Assembly (NCBI GenBank): GCA_023525975.1
Contig: CM042035.1
Span: 32,827,001-32,891,000 of the forward strand
Reading direction: 5' to 3'
DNA from: Smallanthus sonchifolius
Taxonomy: Eukaryota > Streptophyta > Magnoliopsida > Asterales > Asteraceae
DNA length: 64,000 bases
Below are positions 23,610 to 33,266 of the stretch, one piece after another. Under the pieces are notes generated by a model. The model saw only the letters and a program-made list of their open reading frames with translations, searched no databases and had not been told where the DNA came from. Position numbers and translations under genes: made by a program. Position 1 is the first letter of the stretch. Every line of letters starts with the position of its first letter.

Positions 23610-24497
23610 ATGACTAGTGCAATTACCAGTGAGTTCAATCTGCTTGCTCTCATAAATCAGGAATGGAAGGGTGCTGCACTTCAATGTAGAGAGATTGTGG
23701 ACTTTCTGAACCATTCCAAGATCAGCTATGCCATTTATGCTGATCCAATCGTGTCAAGACCTTATCTGGAACAGTTCTGGGAGACAGCTGATCATGACTG
23801 TACGGTAACCCCCAAACGTCATTAGGGCTACTGTAGCGGGTCATCATATTGCTATCTCTGAACACACCATTAGGAAAGTTCTACAGTTCAGAGATTTAGC
23901 AACCGACCTAGTTACTTATCCTGATTACTTTGTGGATGGGTGCTGGAGGTAGAGAATGGGATACGTCGGTGCTAGAGACTATGCCTCGTACAAGAAGATG
24001 TGATTACTAGACCAATGGAGGTACTTTGCCAGCGTCATGATCATGTGCATCTCATCATGAAAAGCAGGAAAGGATGCCATGGGTCATGACTTGGTAGCTG
24101 CAATGCTTGGGCTGTCTCTCAACAAGGGCAACAACTTCTCCAAACACATCTATAAAGCTTTAACCGATCAGATCAACATAGTGGAGAAGTTTAGATTCCT
24201 GTTGTACCCACGATTTGTTCAGCTGCTGATAACTGATGCATTGCCAAATCTTCCTGCATGTCAAGACTGTGGCCAAGAGAGTGTTTTCTCAATTCCTTAC
24301 GCCAGGAAGTGTAGAACCTACCCCTATGTTCACTCCTCTCTTTGGCCACCAAATCAATGAAGCATATGTGGCCCCTCCAGATCTTAGACGGTTTAGTGCA
24401 GAGTCAGAGACTAAACTGAGTGAACATTCTGATGAACAAGTAGAGGAGGAAGCAGAAGGAGATAAAAAATCTGATAGTGATGATTCTGAAGAAGGTG
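23610..24497 (+). pseudogene. Third ORF of Element A, N-terminal part (interrupted by Element C)
   Basis: ATG at 23610, 2 nt after a CAG acceptor-like site. It opens MTSAITSEFNLL and carries the same N-terminal domain as F and C: VDFLN, YLEQFWET, later GHDLVAAMLGLSLN and LLYPRFVQLL (24079-24240). It is disrupted by a frameshift at about 23815, several stops and another shift near 24250. At 24497 Element C is inserted and the gene resumes at 36929. From memory this domain is common in Asteraceae retroelement gene models and is sometimes labelled synaptobrevin/longin-like; I do not trust that label. Its function is unknown. Confidence 0.8.
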
Positions 24498-24979
24498 TGT
24501 TAGGACATAGATTTGTAATGACAAAAGCTTGTAATAGTTAGATTTTGTGTCTTTTTGTTTTTGTTATGTAGTTGTGTAAAGTTGCTAAGTGTTTTTACAA
24601 GTGTGCCTAGAGGCGAACTTGTTAAGTTCGCCTGGTCTATCAGAGGCAAACTTAATAATTTCGCTTAGGTCTAACTGAGGCGAACTTGTTAAGTTCGCTT
24701 AGTCTGTTTCAGGCGAACTTAACAAGTTCGCTTACAGCAGGTTAGTTTCTATATATATGAGTTTACAGAGTCATTAGACATAACACAGAACAGAGAGAAC
24801 GATTTGTCTGATTGAGTCTATAAACCATTTTGAATCTGAATATATTTGAGAAGTTTATTTACGCGTGTTGTTTGAATTGTCGGTTAGTATACAAACGTTA
24901 ATACGAAGGATTCCGCACTTCGTGTTATAGAAACGTCATATCACGAGTTCGATCAGTAGTTGAGTTACCTGGACCTACA
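24498..24979 (+). repeat. 5' LTR of Element C with palindrome array and TATA box
   Basis: 482 bp, TGTTAGGACA...CTACA. Four palindromes of the GCGAACTTGTTAAGTTCGC type lie at 24612-24736, followed by the TATA box TATATATAT at 24750-24758. One palindrome has decayed here (GGCAAAC...TTTCGC) but is intact in the 3' LTR. Confidence 0.93.
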
Positions 24980-24981
24980 AG

Positions 24982-24993
24982 TGGTATCAGAGC
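24982..24993 (+). other. Primer binding site of C
   Basis: TGGTATCAGAGC, 2 nt after the LTR, complementary to initiator-Met tRNA. Confidence 0.92.
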
Positions 24994-25556
24994 ATATGCT
25001 CGTGAATTAAGTACGATTCTCATTGATTAGTGGTTTTGGTGTACAATTTGACAAGAAATTCAACATTTTTGAATTTTCTGCAACAATGGAGTTTTTCAAG
25101 TTCGTGAAGATCGTTTCTCTGCTGAATTCGTGATTTTGGAAGTGTTTTTGACGAAATCAGTCTGTTAGAACTGTTCTATTTGAAAAAATTCATAATCCTA
25201 CAGTTCAATTTCCTTAAATTCCATCAATTCGCTGAGAAATCATGATTTTTGAAGTTTTCGGTTCGTGTTTGGATGAAGATTCTATTGAATCTGTTACAGC
25301 AGTTTAAGTGAACTTGCTGAGTTCCTGTGCAGGCGAACTTAGCAAGCGAACTTATTAAGTTCGCTTCCATTTTCAAGTGAACTTACTGAAGTTCGCTTCC
25401 ATTTTCAAGTGAACTTACTGGATTTCCTCCTTAAGCGAACTTGTCTTGTTCGCTTGATATTAAGTTCGCTTAGTACTCACTAAAGCGAACTTATTAAGTT
25501 CGCCTGAGGGTAAAACAGCTCAATACTTAGAAATTTTTCAGAAATTATTTTTTAAC
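24994..25556 (+). promoter_or_regulatory. gag leader of C with palindrome array
   Basis: Untranslated. Between about 25310 and 25510 it has at least five GCGAACTT or AAGTTCGC arms, some as full palindromes (25484-25502) and some as single arms. Confidence 0.7.
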
Positions 25557-28500
25557 ATGGCAAATATGGTTCAAGTCACAAACATGTTCAATTATGATAA
25601 TGAGATTGGTACATCTCAAAAACCTCCGAAGTTGCTGAATCTAGCTGATTATTCAAATTGGAAAGATCGGTTTGACCAATTCGTATCTTTTACCGATACT
25701 AGTTTATGGATTCCAATTTTGGAAGGATATACGCATCCTACTAATTCATGGATGGGAAAGGATGATGTTCCGAAACCAGTGTCAGCTTTAACTACTGAAG
25801 AGAAGCTGTTATTTGATCGAGAAAAGAAAGCAATGGCTAGCATTTCGATGTCTCTACCAAAGGAAATTTATCACAGTTTTAAACAGTTCAAGTCTTCTCA
25901 ACAACTGTGGGAAGCACTACAGAAAAGGTGTGAAGGGAGTTTAGATGTGAAGAAAAGTAGAAAAGAGTTACTAAAGAAGCAGTTCCTAGTTTTTAAACAT
26001 TTTCAAAATGAATCTTTGGATGATCTTGCTACAAGATTCTATCATCTTCTTAGTGAACTGGCTAGTGCATCTGTGGTATATGAGAGTGAGGAAATAAATG
26101 ATAAATTCTTGGAGGCTTTACCAACAAAGTTTGATGTGTATACGGTTTTGATCAAAGAAAATGTTAAGTACAAAACCATGTCTCTTGAAGAAGTCCTAGG
26201 GAAGATTCAGTCACATGACATGAATATGAAAAAGAAAGAGACTAATTTGGAGCATATCCAGGATCCCTCGATGTATTTTGCCAAATCTGTTGGTAAATCT
26301 GGTACTGGAGTGGCATTCTTTTCTGGTGATGCTCAAGAGTCTTCAAATGATCAGTGTTCTGGAGTTCCAATTTATTCTGGTCATACAAGCCATTCTGGAT
26401 TTTCTGCTACTACTGCTTCAACATCATCTGGATCTCATGTGAATCAGAAAGTTGCTGATGATTATCTGGCTATGTTTTCTTCATTCATGGCATCATATGA
26501 GAATTTTATTGGAGGAAAAATACATGATCCTGAGGTAATAGAAGAATATTTCAGACAGATTGACCCTGTTGATCTGGAAGAAATGAATATCCAATGGAAT
26601 ATGGCCATGTTAATACGACAAGCTAAAGATTTTTTGAAGAGAACTGGCAGAAAATATATTGTTTCAAATAGTCGATCGCGTATGGGTTTTGATAAGAGCA
26701 AAGTTAGGTGTTACAATTGCCAAGAGTATGGTCACTTTGCTAAGGAGTGTGTGAAACCAAAGGTAGAATTTGATTCTCAAAAGAAGCAATCTAACTTTCA
26801 GCAAAATAGGAATCAGTCACATGGTTCATCTGGAAATCAAAATCATGGTCCTTCTATTAATACAAATCATGCATCTGCATCATCAGCTTTAGTTGCTCAA
26901 AACGATGAAAACTATGATTGGGGAATTCATCTGGAAGATTTGGTGGGTGCTGTGAGTCAGGCTTTTGTTGCAGAAATTCATTCAGAAAAGATGATGAAAG
27001 TTCTAGTGATGATTCGTGTGATGGTGATAGTGTTCCAAGTGTTGATGATGAGGAAGAAAGAGAGAAAAGTATTGATTTTGATGCTGTGACAGGGGTTGCT
27101 GAGGAAGAAATTGTTCTTACAGAAAATGTTAAGTTGGTGAAGATTCAGAGAATATTTCGATTGCCAAAGTATTCATGGCAGACATGTCTGACCCGACTAA
27201 GGTAAATGACTCTGTTTGTCATATATTTTGTTCTAATTGCATTTCTGTTAAAGATAAACTACAAAAAGTCATGGATGATAACTCAAATTTGATTTGTGAC
27301 ATGAAATCAATGCATTCAGTTAATCAGAAACTGAAAGATAATGATAAACTATGCATTGATAGAATTGAGTCTTTGAAAAGAGACTTAAATTCTCTTGGGT
27401 TAAAACACAAAGAGCAGGGTTATCATCTAGATATGGCTTATGCTGAAATTGAAAAACGAAATGAAGTAGTTGCCCAAAAGAACAAGGAGATTTCTGAAAA
27501 AGAATCTGAGGTGATAAAGTTACATAGAAAGCAGGAACAGTTTGAGAATTCGTCTGTAGTTTTGGATTATTTCAATGCTAATGCTGATCCCACAAAAAGG
27601 GTTGCTGGTATTGGGTTTATTCCTCCTCCGTTCAATGCAAACTATGTAGTTGAGCCTGAAATCATTCATGAAGAGGAGATTGATCCCAAGACAGTATTAA
27701 AAGTGAATCCAGTGACGGGTGAAGACATAGTGTATGATTCTGATACATAGGATGAAGTGTTTGATGATTCAAAGGTTGAAGGCATTCCGAGAGAAGTGAA
27801 AATTGAGGAACCAAAGGTTGTGAAGAATGTTACTAGGGATAGATGCATCTTGACAGAACCTGATGAGGTGAAAGTGGTTCCAACTAAACTTTCTCCAATC
27901 TTAGAGTCAAGTGGGTTTGTTGCGGCTGGTTTTCAAAAGGAGAATTCTTCAAAGGTGCCAAAACAGACTTATGTTCCTAAGAAGCCGATAAATTGTTCTG
28001 GGCATTCATCTGAAGCTTATTCTTCTTATGGTTCTTCAAATTCAAAGAAAACATCTTATTCCAGAAGTTATCAAGAAAGACGAGTGTGTTTTCATTGCAA
28101 TGAGGCTGGTCATATTTTGATTAATTGTCCATACAAGAACAAGGGTAAAATGAAGACTGTTCCTTCACAACAGAAAGTGGTGAAGTTTCTTAAAAGAAAT
28201 GATAAGGAAAGTCTTTTTCTAGATTGGAGAAAAATATGACTGGTCATTATTTTGTTAAATCCCCTGGATTTAAACAACAGAATTTATTGCATGCTAAATC
28301 CTTTGTTTGCAAAGAGAAACTTGAGATTCCAAAAGTTAGAATTTCAAAGGATTCTGTTCAGGAGGTTAAATTGTCTAGACCTCAAAGAAGAAGAAGAAAC
28401 AGAAAATTATAGAAAATTTTGGAAACATCTGAATCTGATAATAATATATCACATAATGTTTTTTAAAATAATAAAAATGGTTCTTCTTTGAAAAGGTCTG

Positions 28501-28622
28501 ATTGTCAAACATCTGTTCCAAAATTGAATGATAAAATTGATTGTACATTACAAGAAGTAGTTTATTTTGATCAATCCGGACGACCCAAGACCATGATGGC
28601 TTGGGTTCCACTTTCTAACTGA
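25557..28622 (+). pseudogene. gag: Copia gag of Element C (broken)
   Basis: ATG at 25557 (MANMVQVTNMFNYDNE). The capsid-like region is open to about 26985 with the first zinc knuckle CYNCQEYGHFAKEC at 26710-26751. A frameshift near 26985 moves into an acidic Ser/Asp stretch. The coiled-coil part is open at 27175-27750 (stop TAG 27748), the second knuckle CFHCNEAGHILINC is at 28087-28128, and another frameshift follows near 28230. A basic RRRRNRK stretch and an AWV-containing end reach TGA at 28620-28622. A short pyrimidine-rich tract ending in TAG (28639-28640) separates it from pol. Confidence 0.88.
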
Positions 28623-28640
28623 TTCTCGTTGTTTATGTAG

Positions 28641-30927
28641 GGACAACCAATGAGGACTATCAATAATACATGGTATGTGGATAGTGGTTGCTCTCGACAT
28701 ATGACAGGGAATGTAGATTGCTTGAGGATGTGATTAAAATTGATGGTGGTTATGTCGCTTTTGCGGGTAATAAAGGCGAGTACATAACAGGCCAGGGAAC
28801 GTTAAAGAATGACAAAGTAAAATTTGAAAAGGTGAATTATGTTGAGCAGCTGGAACACAATCTTTTAAGCGTATCACAAGTCTGTGACAAGAAGTTTTCG
28901 TTCCATTTCAACGATCATGAATGTTATATTCTGAAACCGGGTTTTGTGATTCCTGATGAATGGATTCTCATGAAGGCTCCAAGGAGAAATGACACGTATG
29001 TCCTTGATATGAGTGTCGCCACTACAACGGATTCAATTCCAACATGTTTACTCTCCAAGGCGTCAGAATCTGATTCAATATTGTGGCACAGGAAGCTAGC
29101 TCACATAAACTACAGGAAGATGAACTACATTGTTAGGAATGATCTTGTGCTTGGTATTCCGAAAATGAAATTCTCAGTTCCTGATGATTGTATTCTGTGC
29201 AAGAAGGGGAAGCTAAGAAAGAAATCTCACAAATCGAAGTCGACGAATTCTATCGTAACTCCTTTGGAGTTGCTGCATATGGATTTGTTTGGTCCTATCA
29301 GTATTAGGAGCATTGGTGGGAAATCGTATTGCTTGGTCGTAACTGATGATTACTCCAGATTTTCATGAGTTAAGTTTCTTTCTTCTAAAGATGAAACTAC
29401 TGAGTTAGTACAATACTTAATCCTGGGTTTGGAGAATTTATTCAATCTAAAAGTCAGAAGAATCAGGAGTGACAATGGCAGCGAATTTAAGAATAGGAAA
29501 ATGGGGTTATTCTGTCTACAAAAAGTAATTCATCATGAATTCAGTGCGCCATATGTTCCTCAACAAAACGGTGTCGCTGAACGAAAGAACAGGACGTTGG
29601 TCGAAACAGCTCGCACAATGCTTGCAGATTCTAAGCTTCCAGTCACCTTTTGGGCTGAAGCTGTGAATACTGCGTGTCATGGTTTGAACAGGGTCTGACC
29701 GTAAAGCGACATAACAAGACTTGCTATGAATTGCTAAATAATCGAAAGCCGAATCTGGAATATTTACTACCTTTTGGTAATCTGTGTACCCTACTGAAGG
29801 TTAGAGATGTCCCAACAAAATTCAGTGCAAAGGCTATTGAAGGGATTTTTCTGGGGTATGTGGCTAATTCTGCAACCAAAAGGGTTTATAACAAAGAGAC
29901 ACGCCAAGTTGAAGAATGGTTCCATATTGACTGTTCAAAAAGGTCTTTACCACAAATGGCGATTGGTCCAGATTGGGCATTTGATTATGAAAACTTATTC
30001 AAGTCTTTTCATTTACCTTCTGACATTTCTGATGAAGATGCTGCTGTTATCTATGATTCTTGTCAAGATGCTCAGCACAATGGATTTCTACCAAATGCAG
30101 TTCCCAATTCATCGATTCCATCTACTTCTGCTCCAGATCCAAATGTTGCTTCTTGTTCAGGTCCACAAGATTCAGAGAGTGAGGAAGATAATGCTATTTT
30201 TCAAGATTCTTCTGCTGATCCGTTGTTGAGTGATGATCCATTACCATCGACACAGGCTCAAGGGGAGATTCCAACAAATTTAGACTCGGAAATTCCAATT
30301 CCTCAAGATTATTCTTATCAATCTGACTCTACTCAAGTTGATGTGTTGCCGGTTCCTGAGGTCGCATCCATCAAGGAACACAAAGATCATCCAGTAACAA
30401 ATATAATTGGAAATTTACAGGATGGAGTGAAAACTCGTTCTCTTGTTGACAATACTTGTTTGTATACTTGCATTAAAGATTCTGGTGTTCTTGATGATCG
30501 CTCACATTCTTGCTTTATTTCATAGGTTGAACCCAAGAATGTAGAGATGGCTTTAAATGACAATAACTGGATAGAAGCTATGCAGTAAGAACTTGCTCAA
30601 TTTGACAAACTTAAGGTTTGGAATCTGGTTGATCTTCCGAAAGGTGCGTATCCGATATGAACAAAACGGGTGTTTAAATGTAGAAAGGACGATCGAGGTG
30701 TTGATAACAATGCTACTATGTCCATAACGAATAATCCTGTTAAACATAGTAAAACTAAGCACATTGAAATTCGATATCATTTTATACGTGATTATGAAGA
30801 GAAAAGGTTGATTGAGCTGGTCAAGGTACACACTGAAGATAATTTTGCTGATTTGTTTACTAAGGCATTTGATCGTACCAGGTTTGAATTCCTGATAAAA
30901 ATGATTGGTATGATCAATCCCGAATAA
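28641..30927 (+). pseudogene. pol: Copia pol of Element C with RT core deleted
   Basis: Protease WYVDSGCSRHMTGN (about 28671-28712) is followed at once by an indel. GAG-pre-integrase and the integrase start are open at 28688-29368, ending in TGA at the position of a conserved Trp. The integrase core has RSDNGSEF and QQNGVAE (29429-29698). After a shift at 29695 the integrase C-terminal region and linker run to TAG 30523. Only the first 60 or so RT residues remain, with stops at 30586 and 30657. At about 30703 the sequence jumps to the end of RNase H (DNNATMS...GMINPE, stop 30925-30927). By comparison with F about 1.1 kb is missing, including YVDD. Confidence 0.9.
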
Positions 30928-32410
30928 AAGTTTTTCAAAATCAGAATTTCATGGAAAATTTTCTTTTAAGTTCTTTTATTGTTTTATTACATTTCTGCAT
31001 TTACATTTTCAGTCAAAAATTTTAAATTATAAAAAGTCAAAACAAATTAAAAAAAATATAAAATTTGACATCATTTGAGGTTTTGAGAAGAAATGATAGT
31101 ACATCAGTGATTAGTTCATTTCACACGATCTTAATAGACCTTGATATATGAATGATTAACATAAGTTGATTTGATCTAAATTTCAAAGTCTGCATAAATA
31201 AGAAATGATAGTGTTGTGAATGCTCTATTCTTGATAATTTGTTTTACAATTTGTGTATAAAATTTGAAACTTGAATTGTCAATAGGCTAAAAGCGTTTTG
31301 ATGCTAATAGTAGTGTGAAAATTAAATATAATATGATTACATCTGTGATTTAAATCCATTTTATGTCTGGGTGTGTGCGTTAAAAGATCTTTATCAGATA
31401 AAGAATATTAGCTTTTAATAAAGATTTTCCTATGAGATCAGTTTCGGGTTATGTCCTTAGCACTATTCATTCGATTTGCTTCAGTGCCCATGTCCCGAAA
31501 AGCATGCAATTTGAAGTATAGTCAAGATATGTACTTGACAACATCTGTCAAACATATACTAGCCCTTAGATCATATTGATATATCATCTTTACTGATTCC
31601 ATTGAATTCATAATCCAGATAACAGTTGGATCCACGTACCTGAATCTTATGATTCCTCAGATACAAGCCAAAACATTGAATCATTCGATTCTGAATCTCA
31701 TTGATTCCTTTACAATCCAATTTGGATTCTGCTATTCATGTGCTAAGTGATGTCTCCTCATTCTGAATATTCGGATAATCTTTAGTAAAATCTTATATAT
31801 GTCTTGAAGATAGTGCATTTATTTTCTATTTGGCATATTTGTGGGGTACACGATGTTTATCATCTAAATGATACTAAATCACATGAATTTGGAGAATAAA
31901 CGCTTATAGTTTCAAATAATATAATATTGACAATTTTAAGAATTCAGGCTTTATATTTCAAATTCGGTATAAATAAAAGAGCATTTTATAACCTGATCTT
32001 ATTTACTTTGAAATTTATCGCGTATCATTTCAAATATTATTCAAATTAAACAAGTTTCAAAAAGAAAGAGATGCAAAATGCACAAAATTGAGTTGAATGG
32101 TCTCTTACTATAGGTTACCCTTTGTTATTGATAATATGTGTGATGAATTAATTGAATACTGATATGATCTTCTTGCTCATGATGTACAAACCAAAAATAT
32201 GTGATTTCAGTTTGTACAGAAAAAAAATCAAAAATATGTGTTTCCGTCTGTATAGATAAAATTCAAAAAGATTTTTATTTTTATTTTCCATGAAAATTCT
32301 AAACTTTTATTAAAATTGTTCGGGATTGGATCAAATATGTGTTGCTGACGAAAGTTCAAGATTTGAAAGGTTGAATTTGGTAAAATTTGTGTTCAAGGCA
32401 AAAAGGTTGA
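30928..32410 (+). other. Conserved non-coding block after pol of C
   Basis: No ORF. It shares islands with A and F in the same order: GAAATGATAG (31090-31099), the CAGTTTCGGGTTA-containing block (31432-31463), CCAGATAACAGTTGGATCC (31614-31632) and the GATTC/GAATC inverted pairs (31650-31735), separated by unalignable AT-rich sequence. Confidence 0.7.
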
Positions 32411-32414
32411 AAAG

Positions 32415-32655
32415 TAATTAAGTTCGCCTGTGTACAGTGAAGCGAACTTAATAAGTTCGCTTAAATCAGTGAAGCGAACTTAATTTACAGTCTGGGTGAA
32501 GCGAACTTAAGGGTGAAGCGAACTTATCTTGTTCGCCGAAGGCTTGTTAAGCGAACTTAACAAGTTCGCTTAATCAAGCGAACTTAATCTGATTAAGTGT
32601 TGAATCAGGCGAACTTGTCCTTCTTATCGTCTTCATCAGACTCGAGCGAACTTAA
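32415..32655 (+). promoter_or_regulatory. Palindrome array upstream of the third ORF in C
   Basis: At least eight GCGAACTT or AAGTTCGC arms, several forming full palindromes (for example 32442-32461 and 32554-32572). It sits where A and F have array plus TATA. Here only a weak AT-rich TTTTAAAA at about 32674 follows, so a TATA box is uncertain. Confidence 0.5.
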
Positions 32656-32743
32656 CCCAAATTTCTCAAAATTTTAAAACTGTGTTGTGAGTGTTAATTG
32701 CTGGTTGTATCTTGATCAAAATTGAATTGCGAATCTAACCAAG

Positions 32744-33266
32744 GTATTTTCATCGATTTTCATCCGCTAAATTGAGTGTATTCGAGGGTTTTTAGTTTCG
32801 GTTTTCGTCGAACTGTTTCAGGGACATTTTTGACCTAAATACAAAATTGATCATCATTTTTGGTTATAATGTGATATTCGATTATTTGTATATGCTTATT
32901 TCACGATGTCAATCGATTTGCCGAAGTTTGACAAAATCTGTGTTTAATTTGAAATGTCTCAGGTTCAGGCGAACTTGTTCGAGGCGAACTTGTTCGAGGC
33001 GAACTTGTTCGAGGCGAACTTGTTCGAGGCGAACTTGTTCGAGGCGAACTTGTTCGAAGCGAACTTGTCAGGCGAACTTAATAAGTTCGCCTCTTGCACT
33101 ACTAAGCGAACTTATTAAGTTCGCCTAGGGGTCAGTAGTGAAAAGGACTTGTGATTTTTTTTTTTTTTTTGAAATTTTTTTTAATTTTTTTTTGTTTGAA
33201 ATTTTTTATTGTTTCATATACGTGTTAGTCTACTAATGTTTGTTATGTTGTCCGATATTTTCACAG
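32744..33266 (+). other. Candidate 5'-UTR intron before the third ORF of C
   Basis: The donor AACCAAG|GTATTT at 32744 is close to the plant consensus. The acceptor TATTTTCACAG ends at 33266 and the ATG follows directly at 33267. Length 523 bp. It encloses the 15-bp tandem repeat and a T-rich run at 33157-33195 suited to a splice-site polypyrimidine region. Confidence 0.5.
32966..33070 (+). repeat. 15-bp tandem repeat, 6 units plus a degenerate seventh
   Basis: The unit GAGGCGAACTTGTTC is a slipped multiplication of one palindrome arm. It ends in a full GCGAACTTAATAAGTTCGC palindrome (33072-33090), and another lies at 33106-33124. An apparent Arg-Arg-Thr-Cys-Ser peptide across it is only the translation of the repeat. 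Confidence 0.92.

Noticed and set aside
23610..24497. Third ORF as a host synaptobrevin/longin-type gene
   Set aside because: It lies between pol and the 3' LTR in three elements and is collinear among them; the label seems to be an automatic annotation carried over in plant databases.
24612..24736. CRISPR-like array of palindromic repeats with short spacers
   Set aside because: The repeats are imperfect, the spacing is irregular, they recur in LTRs and leaders of eukaryotic retrotransposons, and no cas genes are present.
32847..33128. ORF with an Arg-Arg-Thr-Cys-Ser repeat peptide
   Set aside because: It is only the translation of the 15-bp tandem repeat in non-coding DNA; no homologous ORF exists in A or F.
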